Origin: UBA6244 sp965140775
GTDB lineage: Bacteria > Bacteroidota > Bacteroidia > Bacteroidales > F082
Assembly (NCBI GenBank): GCA_965140775.1
Contig: OZ223471.1
Coordinates: forward strand, 4,092,001 to 4,156,000
Direction: 5' to 3'
Length of the DNA: 64,000 bases
Numbering within the stretch: the first letter of the stretch is position 1; each line of letters begins with the position of its first letter. Positions 9,237 to 16,956 of this stretch are shown piece after piece. The notes under the pieces were generated by a model. The model was given only the letters and a program-made list of their open reading frames with translations. It had not been told where the DNA came from and made no database searches. Made by a program: the position numbers and the translations under genes.

Positions 9237-10199
9237 ATGAAAAACAAAGACCTGAACATTTGGCAATTTTTGGCCGAAAAAATCCAACTTGACCTTCCCT
9301 CCTACTTGATGGTGATTGTGGAAAGCCAGGGTAGCAGCCCCGGACGAAAGGGTTTTAAAATGGTGGTAAACGCCGATGGCGAACTTACTGGCTCCATTGG
9401 TGGCGGCACCATGGAACACCGGTTGGTGGAGCAATGCAAAAAAATGCTGCATCAGGGCGACGACAAAATTTTTCTGAAAAAGGAAAACCATCATGCCGAC
9501 AGCGATAGTCCTTCAGGAATGATTTGCTCCGGAAACCAGACCATCGCATTTTTTCCCATGGGCAAAACACAGCGGGAGCTGGTGCAGGAGATGGTTTTGG
9601 CCATGCAGCAGAAAAAACCTATCCAACTGTACTACAGCCCCAAAGGAATTATACTTGAAGAATCAGGCCTCCACAAAAAAATGCCCAAACCTCAAAATAT
9701 CGAGGGGAATGATTGGCTCTTTTCAGAAGTTCCGGGCAGGCAACACCAGGTATATATTGTGGGTGGGGGCCATGTGAGCCTAGCCTTGTCGCAACAACTT
9801 GCCTTGTTGGATTTTCACATCACTGTTTTTGACAACCGAGAGGGGGTGAACACCTTTGTTGACAACCATTTTGCCCACGAGAAAAGGATCATCGATTATA
9901 AGGAGGTGAGTAAGTATATTCCCGAAGGCCCACCTATCATGGTGGTGATTATGACCCAGTTTCACACCAGTGATGCCTTGGTATTGTCGCAACTCATCCA
10001 CAAAAATCTGGGGTATTTGGGCATGATGGGAAGCAAATCGAAGGTGGCGACCATCTTTGGCAGGTTGGAAGACAAAGGCGTTTCAAAAGAACTGCTCCAA
10101 AGAGTTCATGCACCCATCGGTCTGGATATCAAGAGTCAAAGTCCCGAAGAAATTGCGGTGAGCATCGCGGGAGAGTTGATTGGGGTGAAGAATGGGTGA
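9237..10199 (+). CDS. XdhC/CoxI-family protein
   Basis: The protein has 320 residues and is cytoplasmic. The N-terminal XdhC/CoxI domain (~20-110) has SSPGRKGFKM and GSIGGGTMEH, and the C-terminal Rossmann-like XdhC_C domain (~165-310) begins VYIVGGGHVSLAL. Relatives bind molybdenum cofactor, help its sulfuration, and insert it into xanthine dehydrogenase-type enzymes. No molybdenum hydroxylase gene is in this window, so the client must be elsewhere or the role differs. It follows dnaG by 3 bp. Its stop is followed one base later by an octamer repeat array. Confidence 0.85.
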   Translation: MKNKDLNIWQFLAEKIQLDLPSYLMVIVESQGSSPGRKGFKMVVNADGELTGSIGGGTMEHRLVEQCKKMLHQGDDKIFLKKENHHADSDSPSGMICSGNQTIAFFPMGKTQRELVQEMVLAMQQKKPIQLYYSPKGIILEESGLHKKMPKPQNIEGNDWLFSEVPGRQHQVYIVGGGHVSLALSQQLALLDFHITVFDNREGVNTFVDNHFAHEKRIIDYKEVSKYIPEGPPIMVVIMTQFHTSDALVLSQLIHKNLGYLGMMGSKSKVATIFGRLEDKGVSKELLQRVHAPIGLDIKSQSPEEIAVSIAGELIGVKNG

Positions 10200-10200
10200 G

Positions 10201-10288
10201 TTGTTGAGTTGTTGATTTGTTGGTTTGTTGATTCGTTGGTTTGTTGATTCGTTGGTTTGTTGAGTTGTTGGTTTGTTGGTTTGTTTAG
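10201..10288. repeat. Octanucleotide tandem array (TTGTTGNT x 11)
   Basis: Eleven consecutive 8-bp units run in register from 10201: TTGTTGAG, TTGTTGAT, TTGTTGGT, TTGTTGAT, TCGTTGGT and so on, to TTGTTTAG. The array starts one base after the XdhC stop. The rest of the 315-bp gap up to the toxin gene (10289-10514) holds only the palindrome at 10437-10454. Confidence 0.85.
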
Positions 10289-10436
10289 TATGAACACGGG
10301 CTTTTATAAATTCGTTCGGGGTCAATTCATACCAAGATCAGGGATGTGATTTTTTGGTGACATTAGGTAATTAAAAAGGCCTTTTGGCAACCTTTTTTGA
10401 TAAAACCACCGCTCCCAAAGAAGGACGAATCACAGG

Positions 10437-10466
10437 CGCAAGCGGATGCTTGCGGCAGTTTGGGGG
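10437..10466. repeat. Dispersed palindrome, copy 1 (toxin side)
   Basis: CGCAAGC (10437-10443) pairs with GCTTGCG (10448-10454) around GGAT. The tail GCAGTTTGGGG is shared with the copy at 11902-11929 on the far side of the toxin module, in the same orientation. Confidence 0.65.
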
Positions 10467-10514
10467 AAATTTTTTACAGAGTTCAAGCCACGGAGAAATC
10501 CGGGGCTTTTTGTA

Positions 10515-10811
10515 TTATCTGCTTTTCCAAAGTTTTGGGTCTCTACTTGTATGCAGAACAGCCGAAACGATAATGATTTTGTCCTTTTCATCAATTGTGT
10601 AATGTACCATAAACGGGAACGCGTTTAAAACGGCAGTTCTCACGCTGCTATATCGGATATTTGAAGCCTTGGGGTTTTGCCTGATAAAATGAACTTTTTC
10701 ACGAACCTCTGCAGTAAATCTTATACCAAGTCCATTTTGTTGTTTATTATACCATTTGGCAGCTTCCCGAATATCTTCTTTTGCAAGAGGAAGTATTACT
10801 GATTTATACAT
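10515..10811 (-). CDS. RelE/ParE-superfamily toxin
   Basis: This is a small basic protein of 98 residues with the ParE-like layout: an N-terminal helix pair (KEDIREAAKWYNKQQ), a central IRYSSVRTAVLNAFPFMVHYTID beta segment, and the C-terminal strand IIVSAVLHTSRDPKLW. Family members act as gyrase poisons or ribosome-dependent mRNA interferases; this clade of Bacteroidota proteins has not been assigned to either with confidence. Its ATG overlaps the antitoxin stop by one base (TAATG), which implies translational coupling. It is the last gene of the operon that begins with the XRE regulator at 11392. Confidence 0.85.
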   Translation of the reverse strand: MYKSVILPLAKEDIREAAKWYNKQQNGLGIRFTAEVREKVHFIRQNPKASNIRYSSVRTAVLNAFPFMVHYTIDEKDKIIIVSAVLHTSRDPKLWKSR

Positions 10812-11041
10812 TACAGTTCTTTTTCAATATCGTCCATGGCGGAATCAAAATCCAAAGCAGAACCGGGATTTTGTTTATAATCTTCAAGCCGTTTTAAAAC
10901 CAAATCTTTGTGCCATTCGGGAATACTGACTTCTTCCTGTTCAATATCCTTGTATTTTTTTTTAAGGTCGTTCCATTCATTTATCGGAATGAATACGCCT
11001 GTTGTCTGCCCTTTGCTGTCTGAAATATATTGTAAGTTCAT
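10811..11041 (-). CDS. Antitoxin partner of the ParE/RelE-type toxin
   Basis: The protein has 76 residues. The N-terminal half (MNLQYISDSKGQTTGVFIP) looks like the beta-strand start of Phd/YefM-like or bacteroidal addiction-module proteins. The acidic C-terminal half (WHKDLVLKRLEDYKQNPGSALDFDSAMDDIEKEL) matches the toxin-wrapping tail of many Bacteroidota ParE antitoxins. It should neutralise the downstream toxin by direct binding. The gene sits 6 bp after the XRE gene and overlaps the toxin start by one base. DNA-binding residues are not obvious, so repression may be the job of the XRE protein. Confidence 0.8.
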   Translation of the reverse strand: MNLQYISDSKGQTTGVFIPINEWNDLKKKYKDIEQEEVSIPEWHKDLVLKRLEDYKQNPGSALDFDSAMDDIEKEL

Positions 11042-11047
11042 AGTCGT

Positions 11048-11392
11048 TTAAATTTTAGATGTGTAAGCTTGTTGTGTTTTATAATCCCTGATTACGGAAT
11101 CAATAATAGAGAACAGGTGTACTTTAAAATCAGGCTTCATATCCTGAATCTCCTGCAACCTTTTTAATGTTTGCTTATCAAATGAGGAATTAATGCCTTC
11201 ACCCACTAAATAATCTAACGAAACCCCGAAAGCATCAGCTATTTTTTTAGCAGCATCCACGGAAGGGATGGCAATGCCCCTTTCATATTTACTAATCATC
11301 TCACGAGAAACGCCACTTTGATTAGCTAATTCGGTCTGCGACCAATTTTTTTCTTTTCTTAGGTTCGTTATAATAACCGCTATTTTGTCCAT
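11048..11392 (-). CDS. XRE-family transcriptional regulator of the toxin module
   Basis: The protein has 114 residues. A helix-turn-helix of the Cro/C1 type covers residues ~6-60 (LRKEKNWSQTELANQSGVS, then REMISKYERGIAIPS and ISKYERG-type recognition-helix residues). A C-terminal segment of about 45 residues, probably for dimerisation, follows LDYLVGEG. It is the first gene of a three-gene operon (regulator, antitoxin, toxin). Its promoter lies inside a perfect inverted repeat at 11408-11451, so autorepression is likely. A separate XRE gene ahead of a complete toxin-antitoxin pair is less usual than an antitoxin carrying its own DNA-binding domain. Confidence 0.85.
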   Translation of the reverse strand: MDKIAVIITNLRKEKNWSQTELANQSGVSREMISKYERGIAIPSVDAAKKIADAFGVSLDYLVGEGINSSFDKQTLKRLQEIQDMKPDFKVHLFSIIDSVIRDYKTQQAYTSKI

Positions 11393-11407
11393 ATAATCCT
11401 ATTTTGA

Positions 11408-11451
11408 GTCTTATAATGCTGTACAATTGCAAATATACGGAATTATAAGAC
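11408..11451 (-). promoter_or_regulatory. Promoter and probable operator of the XRE/toxin operon
   Basis: GTCTTATAAT (11408-11417) and ATTATAAGAC (11442-11451) form a perfect 10-bp inverted repeat with 24 bp between the arms. Between them, on the minus strand, lies TATATTTG (11430-11437), a perfect match to the -7 box TAnnTTTG. The predicted transcript starts near 11423 and the regulator ATG is at 11392. A dimeric repressor bound to both arms would cover the promoter. Confidence 0.7.
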
Positions 11452-11495
11452 GATATTAAAAACAATAATTCTCTGTTTGTTTGGGATGATAATCC

Positions 11496-11548
11496 CCACC
11501 ACTCGTACGCCACCACTCGTACTCGTTTGAGCGAAGCGGTAACGAGTA
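11496..11548. repeat. Palindromic intergenic repeat
   Basis: CCACCACTCGTAC occurs twice (about 11497 and 11510). TACTCGTT (11520-11527) pairs with AACGAGTA (11541-11548) around a 13-base loop. This looks like a dispersed intergenic repeat of the phylum. No gene is supported between 11452 and 11638. Confidence 0.55.
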
Positions 11549-11638
11549 TGCCAATTTCTGCTTTCAAAGCGGGTTTCATAAAATCGGCAGTCAAGTTCAA
11601 CCTCCATTTCCTATCATTTTCTTTTATATATTTGGGTC

Positions 11639-11938
11639 ATGGTAAAAGTTGAGGAAATAGCAACAACCTATACGAATGGCACTTACGAAATAGAAACAGA
11701 GGCCAATCACCTCCACATTGCATGTTTCCTCTCACCCGAGTTCCCGGGATATCTGTTCAATGGGCAGGATATGGGGTTTAATCCCGACGGTGGATTTGGC
11801 AACATGCTTTTTTTGGAAACAATTGGGCGATTGAAACACTCAACTTTTAGTAATATAAGCGCTTTGGTTCACTTTTGGCACACGGCGGATAGATATGGGC
11901 ACAAGCGGACGCTTGCGCCAGTTTGGGGTTCAACGTAG
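11639..11938 (+). CDS. Doubtful ORF, possible gene remnant
   Basis: A 99-codon open frame starts at ATG 11639. The first ~65 residues (MVKVEEIATTYTNGTYEIE, a TxxxGTYEI beta-like run, then LHIACFLSPEFPGYLFNGQD) could be protein, but I recognise no family. The last ~20 codons run through the dispersed palindrome at 11902-11929, so at least the C-terminus is unlikely to be native. It may be the 5' end of a decayed gene or no gene at all. Confidence 0.2.
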   Translation: MVKVEEIATTYTNGTYEIETEANHLHIACFLSPEFPGYLFNGQDMGFNPDGGFGNMLFLETIGRLKHSTFSNISALVHFWHTADRYGHKRTLAPVWGST

Positions 11939-11963
11939 AGACATAAGCACAAGCGTCCGCTTG
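11902..11963. repeat. Dispersed palindromes, copies 2 and 3 (regulator side)
   Basis: CAAGC/GCTTG around GGAC at 11902-11915 is followed by GCGCCAGTTTGGGG, which matches the copy at 10437-10466. A second palindrome, CAAGCG/CGCTTG around TC, lies at 11950-11963. Confidence 0.6.
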
Positions 11964-11974
11964 CACCGGGATGT

Positions 11975-11987
11975 GGGGGGGGGGGGG
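11975..11987. repeat. Homopolymer tract of 13 G
   Basis: An uninterrupted run of 13 guanines sits in a non-coding spacer. Such tracts slip during replication and are error-prone in sequencing, so the exact length is uncertain. No gene frame crosses it. Confidence 0.7.
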
Positions 11988-12043
11988 TGCCCCAACTTCA
12001 AGTAATATCTGCACTCAAGCCCACTTAAGTCACTTTATTATCC

Positions 12044-12541
12044 TTACTTTCCCACACCAACACTGGCCGGCACCGAAAGATGCGCCTGCACCAACAGCCA
12101 TTGGTCGTCGATTTTCTGTACAACACCGGTAAAGCGTAACCCTTCGTAGGTTCGTGCCTGTCCTTTGTAGATGAAGTTGTAGTTGAGCGACTCGGCAAAC
12201 CAACCGGTATTTCCGGTGCAGTTTACTTTGATGTACTGATCGGAAACGGCAATGTAGGTTTCGCTAATTTGAGAAAACTGATCTTTTACGGCGTTCTTGA
12301 TGTTGATCCACCCCATCAGGCGGTCGTCGCTGTCGGTTCCATACAATATTATGTCGGTATCCGGAGCCCAGATTTTCTGAATTAAGGCAAAATCCTGTTT
12401 TTCATTGGCAATCACATATTGCTCCAGCAGATTTTCGATGGCCAGTTTATCGTCCCTGCGGTTGGTTTGCTTTTCGCAATCATTACAGGACGAAAAAAAC
12501 ATGGCTATAAGAATAAAAATAATGGTGAAATTTGTTTTCAT
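12044..12541 (-). CDS. SnoaL/NTF2-like lipoprotein
   Basis: The protein has 165 residues from the ATG at 12541. This start gives a clean lipoprotein signal (TIIFILIAMFFSSC, with Cys as the modified residue), whereas the ATG 17 codons upstream only adds an unrelated leader. The mature part (~30-160) has the NTF2/SnoaL pattern: an opening helix AIENLLEQYVIANEKQD, WAPDTDIILYGTDSD, then strands ending DDQWLLVQAHLSVP. Members of the fold bind small ligands or act as ketosteroid isomerase-like enzymes; the ligand here is unknown. It would be anchored to a membrane facing the periplasm. It stands alone, divergent from the ATP synthase operon. Confidence 0.7.
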   Translation of the reverse strand: MKTNFTIIFILIAMFFSSCNDCEKQTNRRDDKLAIENLLEQYVIANEKQDFALIQKIWAPDTDIILYGTDSDDRLMGWINIKNAVKDQFSQISETYIAVSDQYIKVNCTGNTGWFAESLNYNFIYKGQARTYEGLRFTGVVQKIDDQWLLVQAHLSVPASVGVGK

Positions 12542-12687
12542 GGCGAGTTTTTTTGGTTGCTGAAATATTGCCGTGAAGATACTAAAAATCAATCTGAAAA
12601 GTCAAGTTTTGAGTTATTTAGAACCGTTCCAGAAAACCACCCCAAAACATCATAATGATCAGTAAATAAATAATTTAAAAAAACTCC

Positions 12688-12718
12688 TTTGTAATTTCGG
12701 CAAATAGTTGTAAAATTG
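12688..12718 (+). promoter_or_regulatory. Predicted promoter of the atpBEFHAG operon
   Basis: A -33 TTTG (12688-12691) is separated by exactly 19 bp from TAAAATTG (12711-12718), which is one mismatch from TAnnTTTG. It lies 33 bp before the atpB ATG. The spacing matches the Bacteroidota promoter well. Confidence 0.6.
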
Positions 12719-12751
12719 CAGCCATTTTAAACCAATGACTTTCCATCGTAA

Positions 12752-13879
12752 ATGAGTGATCGATTAAGACAACTAAAAGCACTGAAAAAAATAAGTCTTT
12801 TGCTACTTATTGCATTCAGTTTGAGTAAGATATCCTATGCTCAACATGGCCACGAAGAAAAGGATAATGTCATCGAAAAATGGCAGGAAGAAATTGCAGA
12901 AGAGGACTTCAAAGCCGGCGACATGATTGTGGAACACATCACCGATGCTTACGAATGGCATATCATCACCATTGGACATACCCATGTTTCCATACCTTTA
13001 CCGGTAATGCTTTACGATGAAGGTAAATTTGTCTTTTTCATGTCGTCAAAACTGCATCACGGACACGAAGCCTATCAGGGTTATTATGTTTCTAAAAAGG
13101 ACATGAATTCGGGAAAACTTGTCCGCAAAGGTGCCTCCGGAGAAGAAATTCGGCCAACCCTTGATTTCTCGTTCACCAAAAACGTTCTGGCCATTTTCAT
13201 GAGCATCTTCTTCCTGAGTTTTATCTTTATTTCGGTGGCCAAGAGTTATAAAAAACGTACAGGAAAAGCACCCAAGGGTCTGCAATCGTTGCTCGAACCC
13301 ATTATTTTATTTGTTCGCGACGACATTGCCAAGGCCTCCATTGGCGAAAAAAACTACGAAAGATATTTACCCTTTTTGCTCACCATTTTCTTTTTCATCC
13401 TCATCAACAACATGTTGGGGATTGTACCCTTTTTCCCGGGAGGTGCCAATATTACCGGAAACATAGGCGTAACAGGAGTTTTGGCGGCTTTCACCTTTAT
13501 CATCACCACTTTTAGTGGCAATAAAAACTACTGGGTGCATATTGTCAACGCTCCGGGTGTACCATGGTGGTTGAAATTACCCATCCCTTTGATGCCTGTG
13601 GTGGAACTTATTGGCGTGTTTACCAAGCCTTTCGTGCTCATGGTTCGTCTTTTTGCCAACATCAGTGCAGGACACATCATCATCCTGGGTTTTATCAGTT
13701 TGATATTTATTTTCGGCGAAATCAGCGCAGGATTGGGATACGGCGTATCGGTGGTATCCATCGCCTTTTCCGTTTTTATGGACGTGCTCGAAATCCTGGT
13801 GGCCTTTATTCAGGCATATGTATTTACCTTGCTTTCGGCCTTGTATTTTGGCATGGCCACCGAGGAAGCACATCATTAA
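12752..13879 (+). CDS. atpB: F0F1 ATP synthase subunit a
   Basis: This is the membrane stator subunit that forms the ion half-channels beside the c-ring. At 375 residues it is about 100 longer than the Escherichia coli protein. An N-terminal signal-like helix (ISLLLLIAFSLSKISYAQ) and a His/Glu-rich periplasmic stretch precede the channel domain, a layout usual in Bacteroidota. The essential arginine is Arg299 in FVLMVRLFANISAGH. It is the first gene of an operon that continues with the c, b, delta, alpha and gamma genes. No atpI or atpD/atpC genes are adjacent. Confidence 0.96.
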   Translation: MSDRLRQLKALKKISLLLLIAFSLSKISYAQHGHEEKDNVIEKWQEEIAEEDFKAGDMIVEHITDAYEWHIITIGHTHVSIPLPVMLYDEGKFVFFMSSKLHHGHEAYQGYYVSKKDMNSGKLVRKGASGEEIRPTLDFSFTKNVLAIFMSIFFLSFIFISVAKSYKKRTGKAPKGLQSLLEPIILFVRDDIAKASIGEKNYERYLPFLLTIFFFILINNMLGIVPFFPGGANITGNIGVTGVLAAFTFIITTFSGNKNYWVHIVNAPGVPWWLKLPIPLMPVVELIGVFTKPFVLMVRLFANISAGHIIILGFISLIFIFGEISAGLGYGVSVVSIAFSVFMDVLEILVAFIQAYVFTLLSALYFGMATEEAHH

Positions 13880-13915
13880 TATTGAAACCATTAATCACTA
13901 AATAAAATAGAAATT

Positions 13916-14176
13916 ATGGACTTATTAGCAATTTTACTTCAGGTAGCAGCCGATTTGGCTCCTTATGCAAAAATGGGAGCCGGTTTAGGTGCCGGTATTG
14001 CCGCCATTGGCGCAGGTATTGGTATCGGACAAATTGGTCGCGGTGCTGTTGAAGCCATTGCCCGTCAGCCCGAGGCTGTTGGCGATATTCGCTCCAACAT
14101 GATTATTGCAGCTGCACTGATCGAAGGTGTTGCCTTCTTTGCCATTGTGGTTTGTTTGTTGATTGTATTCTTGTAA
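13916..14176 (+). CDS. atpE: F0F1 ATP synthase subunit c
   Basis: This is the c-ring proteolipid of 86 residues, with two helices joined by the polar loop GRGAVEAIARQPEA (~41-54). The first helix is glycine-rich (GAGLGAGIAAIGAGIGIGQ). The ion-binding carboxylate is Glu70 in AALIEGVAFF. The residues after it are Gly-Val rather than Ser-Thr, so the sodium-ligand set is missing and protons are the likely coupling ion (inference). A 10-bp hairpin follows in the atpE-atpF spacer. Confidence 0.96.
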   Translation: MDLLAILLQVAADLAPYAKMGAGLGAGIAAIGAGIGIGQIGRGAVEAIARQPEAVGDIRSNMIIAAALIEGVAFFAIVVCLLIVFL

Positions 14177-14193
14177 TCGACCATACCACCCAC

Positions 14194-14232
14194 GGTTGTT
14201 GAGTTGTAGCGGTTGGCTGCTGCTCAACAACC
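14194..14232 (+). other. mRNA hairpin between atpE and atpF
   Basis: GGTTGTTGAG (14194-14203) and CTCAACAACC (14223-14232) form a perfect 10-bp stem with a 19-base loop and no T-run. It sits inside the operon just after the c-subunit gene. It may stabilise the upstream message or slow read-through, helping c to be made in excess; this is inference. Confidence 0.5.
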
Positions 14233-14269
14233 ACAACTTTAAAAATGAAATAATTAAAAAAGATAGACT

Positions 14270-14764
14270 ATGTCGTTGATCAATCCCGGATTCGGACTGG
14301 TTATTTGGATGACCCTGGCTTTTGGCATTTTGTTGTTTATTTTGGCAAAATTTGCCTGGAAACCCATTCTGGCCTCCTTGAAAGAGCGCGAAGACTCCAT
14401 TGAAAACGCATTGCTGGCTGCCGAAAAAGCCCAGGAAGCCATGGAGGAACTCAAACTTGGTAACGAAAAACTGCTGCAGGAAGCCAAGGAAGAACGCGAT
14501 AACATCCTGAAAGAAGCACGGAAGTTGAAAGAAGTAATTGTAAACGAAGCCCGCGACAAAGCTTCAGCAGAAGCCAAAAACATTATCAGCGGTGCCCGTG
14601 AACAAATCAACGCCGAGAAAAATGCAGCCTTGGCGGAAATTAAAAGCACCATTGCTTCGTACTCCATTGACATTGCTGAAAAAATCCTGCGTGAAGAGTT
14701 GAAAGACAAGAAAACGCAGATGGCTTACGCCGAAAAACTGCTGAAAGAAGCCAGTTTAAACTAA
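14270..14764 (+). CDS. atpF: F0F1 ATP synthase subunit b
   Basis: This is the peripheral stalk subunit of 164 residues. One N-terminal membrane helix (PGFGLVIWMTLAFGILLFIL, residues ~6-25) is followed by a long charged, Ala/Glu/Lys-rich coiled coil (~35-155) that reaches up to the delta subunit. The FAWKPIL motif after the helix is typical. The start at 14270 is the only good ATG before the helix. It lies 93 bp after atpE and 13 bp before atpH. Confidence 0.95.
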   Translation: MSLINPGFGLVIWMTLAFGILLFILAKFAWKPILASLKEREDSIENALLAAEKAQEAMEELKLGNEKLLQEAKEERDNILKEARKLKEVIVNEARDKASAEAKNIISGAREQINAEKNAALAEIKSTIASYSIDIAEKILREELKDKKTQMAYAEKLLKEASLN

Positions 14765-14777
14765 GAAAAATACCGGC

Positions 14778-15335
14778 ATGAGAATCAATTTGTTATCAAG
14801 AAGATATGCTGAGGCCGTGTTTGGATTGGCTGAAGAGTTCAAGCAAGTAGATCGGGTAAATACCGATTTGTTGCTTGTGGCACAAGTTTTTGCCGAAAAC
14901 CGCCCCCTGAGAGCCCTCATCAAAAATCCGGTGATCGATTGGCACAAAAAGGTAAAAATATTGGAAGATATTTTTAAAAAGCATGTGAGCGAACTCACCA
15001 TGAAGTTTCTGTCGCTCATCACCCGTAAGGGTCGCGAAGCATATATTCCCTTTATTTGCGATGCTTATCACGATACCTATCAGGCATACAAAAACATCCT
15101 CACCGTTCAATTAACCACCGCCACCGAGGCTAACGACAAACTGCGTCAGGATGTCATCGGCAAGATGAAATTGGCCACCAAAATGAACATCGAACTGCAA
15201 GAAAAAGTGCAGGAAAAAGTGGTAGGCGGATTTGTACTACATTTTAAAGATTACCAATACGACGCCACCATCCTCAGTGAGCTAAATAAATTAAGATCAG
15301 CGTTTTCGCATGAATTGTACATCAAGAAATACTAA
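14778..15335 (+). CDS. atpH: F0F1 ATP synthase subunit delta
   Basis: This subunit connects the peripheral stalk to the top of F1. It has 185 residues, the usual length. The N-terminal helical domain begins RRYAEAVFGLAEE, with the family motif FLSLITRKGREAYIP in the middle, and the C-terminal domain has VQEKVVGGFVLHFKDYQYDATI, the conserved GG region followed by a short final helix. Its place between b and alpha is the standard order. Confidence 0.95.
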   Translation: MRINLLSRRYAEAVFGLAEEFKQVDRVNTDLLLVAQVFAENRPLRALIKNPVIDWHKKVKILEDIFKKHVSELTMKFLSLITRKGREAYIPFICDAYHDTYQAYKNILTVQLTTATEANDKLRQDVIGKMKLATKMNIELQEKVQEKVVGGFVLHFKDYQYDATILSELNKLRSAFSHELYIKKY

Positions 15336-15354
15336 TAAAGAAAATAGATAAGCT

Positions 15355-16941
15355 ATGGCAGACATTAAACCGGCTGAAGTATCAGCCATTCTTCGTAAAG
15401 AACTTGCAGGATACGAATCGGAAGCGGTACTCGAAGAAGTGGGTTCCATCCTCCAAATCGGAGACGGAATTGCCCGTGTTTACGGCCTATCAAATGTGGA
15501 AGCCGGTGAATTGGTTGAGTTTGAAAAAAACGGACTCAAAGGCATCGTGCTCAACCTGGAAGAAGACAACGTGGGTATCGTGTTGCTGGGCGAAACCGAA
15601 AACCTCAACGAGGGTGATACGGTAAAACGTACCGGACTGATTGCCTCCGTGAAAGTGGGCGAAGGATTGCTGGGTCGTGTGGTCAACACCCTGGGCGAGC
15701 CCATCGACGGCAAAGGCCCCATACAGGGAAAAACCTATGAAATGCCTCTGGAACGTAAGGCTCCCGGTGTAATTTACCGCCAGCCGGTAAACGAACCCCT
15801 CCAAACCGGTATTAAAGCCATCGATGCCATGATCCCCATCGGACGTGGACAACGTGAGCTGATTATTGGCGACCGCCAAACGGGTAAAACAGCCATCGCC
15901 ATTGATACCATCATCAATCAAAAAGAATTTTACGAAAAAGGCGAACCTGTTTATTGTATCTACGTGGCTTCCGGTCAAAAAGGATCCACCGTGGCCAATA
16001 TCCAGCAAATTCTGGAAGACAACGGCGCCATGGCCTACACCACCATCGTGATGGCCTCAGCCTCCGACCCTGCTGCCATGCAGTTTTACGCACCCTTTAC
16101 CGGTGCTGCCATCGGCGAATTTTTCCGCGACACAGGTCGTCCTGCCCTGGTGGTGTTCGACGACTTGAGTAAACAAGCTGTAGCTTATCGCGAAGTGTCG
16201 TTGCTGCTGCGTCGTCCTCCGGGACGTGAAGCCTATCCGGGAGATGTGTTTTATCTTCACTCACGTTTGCTCGAAAGAGCCGCGAAGATTATCAATGCCA
16301 ACGATATTGCACGCAACATGAACGATATACCCAACTCCATCAAAGACATCGTAAAAGGTGGCGGATCGCTTACGGCACTGCCCATCATCGAAACGCAAGC
16401 CGGCGACGTAAGTGCCTATATTCCCACCAACGTAATTTCCATTACCGACGGTCAGATATTTTTGGATGTTGACCTGTTTAACTCAGGTATTCGTCCGGCC
16501 ATCAACGTGGGTATTTCGGTATCCCGTGTAGGGGGTAATGCCCAGATAAAAGCCATGAAAAAAGTGGCCGGTACCCTGAAACTTGACCAAGCTCAATACC
16601 GTGAGTTGGAAGCGTTTGCCAAATTTGGCTCCGACCTCGACCCTGCTACCATGGCGGTACTCGAAAAAGGAAAACGCAATGTGGAAATTCTGAAACAACC
16701 ACAGTATTCACCTTTGCGTGTGGAGCAGCAAATTGCCATCATCTTCTGCGGATCGCAAAACCTGTTGTCGAAAGTTCCCGTGGAAAAAGTAATTGATTTC
16801 CAGGCCCAATTTTTGATGAACCTCGACGACCATCACCCCGAATTGCTCAAAGAATTGGCAAAAGGAAAATATACCGACGAAATCACCGAAAAATTGACCA
16901 AAGTAGCCGCAGAAGTGGCACGTCAATATGCAGAAAAATAA
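15355..16941 (+). CDS. atpA: F0F1 ATP synthase subunit alpha
   Basis: This is the non-catalytic nucleotide-binding subunit of the F1 hexamer, 528 residues. The N-terminal crown beta-barrel (~25-95) is followed by the P-loop GDRQTGKTA (residues ~172-180), the LRRPPGREAYPGDVF segment and the arginine-finger SVSRVGGNAQ region (~390), then a helical C-terminal domain. All expected motifs are intact. The partner beta and epsilon subunits are not in this window, so assembly needs a second locus, as in many Bacteroidota. Confidence 0.97.
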   Translation: MADIKPAEVSAILRKELAGYESEAVLEEVGSILQIGDGIARVYGLSNVEAGELVEFEKNGLKGIVLNLEEDNVGIVLLGETENLNEGDTVKRTGLIASVKVGEGLLGRVVNTLGEPIDGKGPIQGKTYEMPLERKAPGVIYRQPVNEPLQTGIKAIDAMIPIGRGQRELIIGDRQTGKTAIAIDTIINQKEFYEKGEPVYCIYVASGQKGSTVANIQQILEDNGAMAYTTIVMASASDPAAMQFYAPFTGAAIGEFFRDTGRPALVVFDDLSKQAVAYREVSLLLRRPPGREAYPGDVFYLHSRLLERAAKIINANDIARNMNDIPNSIKDIVKGGGSLTALPIIETQAGDVSAYIPTNVISITDGQIFLDVDLFNSGIRPAINVGISVSRVGGNAQIKAMKKVAGTLKLDQAQYRELEAFAKFGSDLDPATMAVLEKGKRNVEILKQPQYSPLRVEQQIAIIFCGSQNLLSKVPVEKVIDFQAQFLMNLDDHHPELLKELAKGKYTDEITEKLTKVAAEVARQYAEK

Positions 16942-16956
16942 TTGATTCAGTAAACT

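Noticed and set aside
11639..11938. Confident protein-coding gene
   Set aside because: It has no recognisable domain and its C-terminus is encoded by a dispersed palindrome; kept only as a low-confidence remnant.
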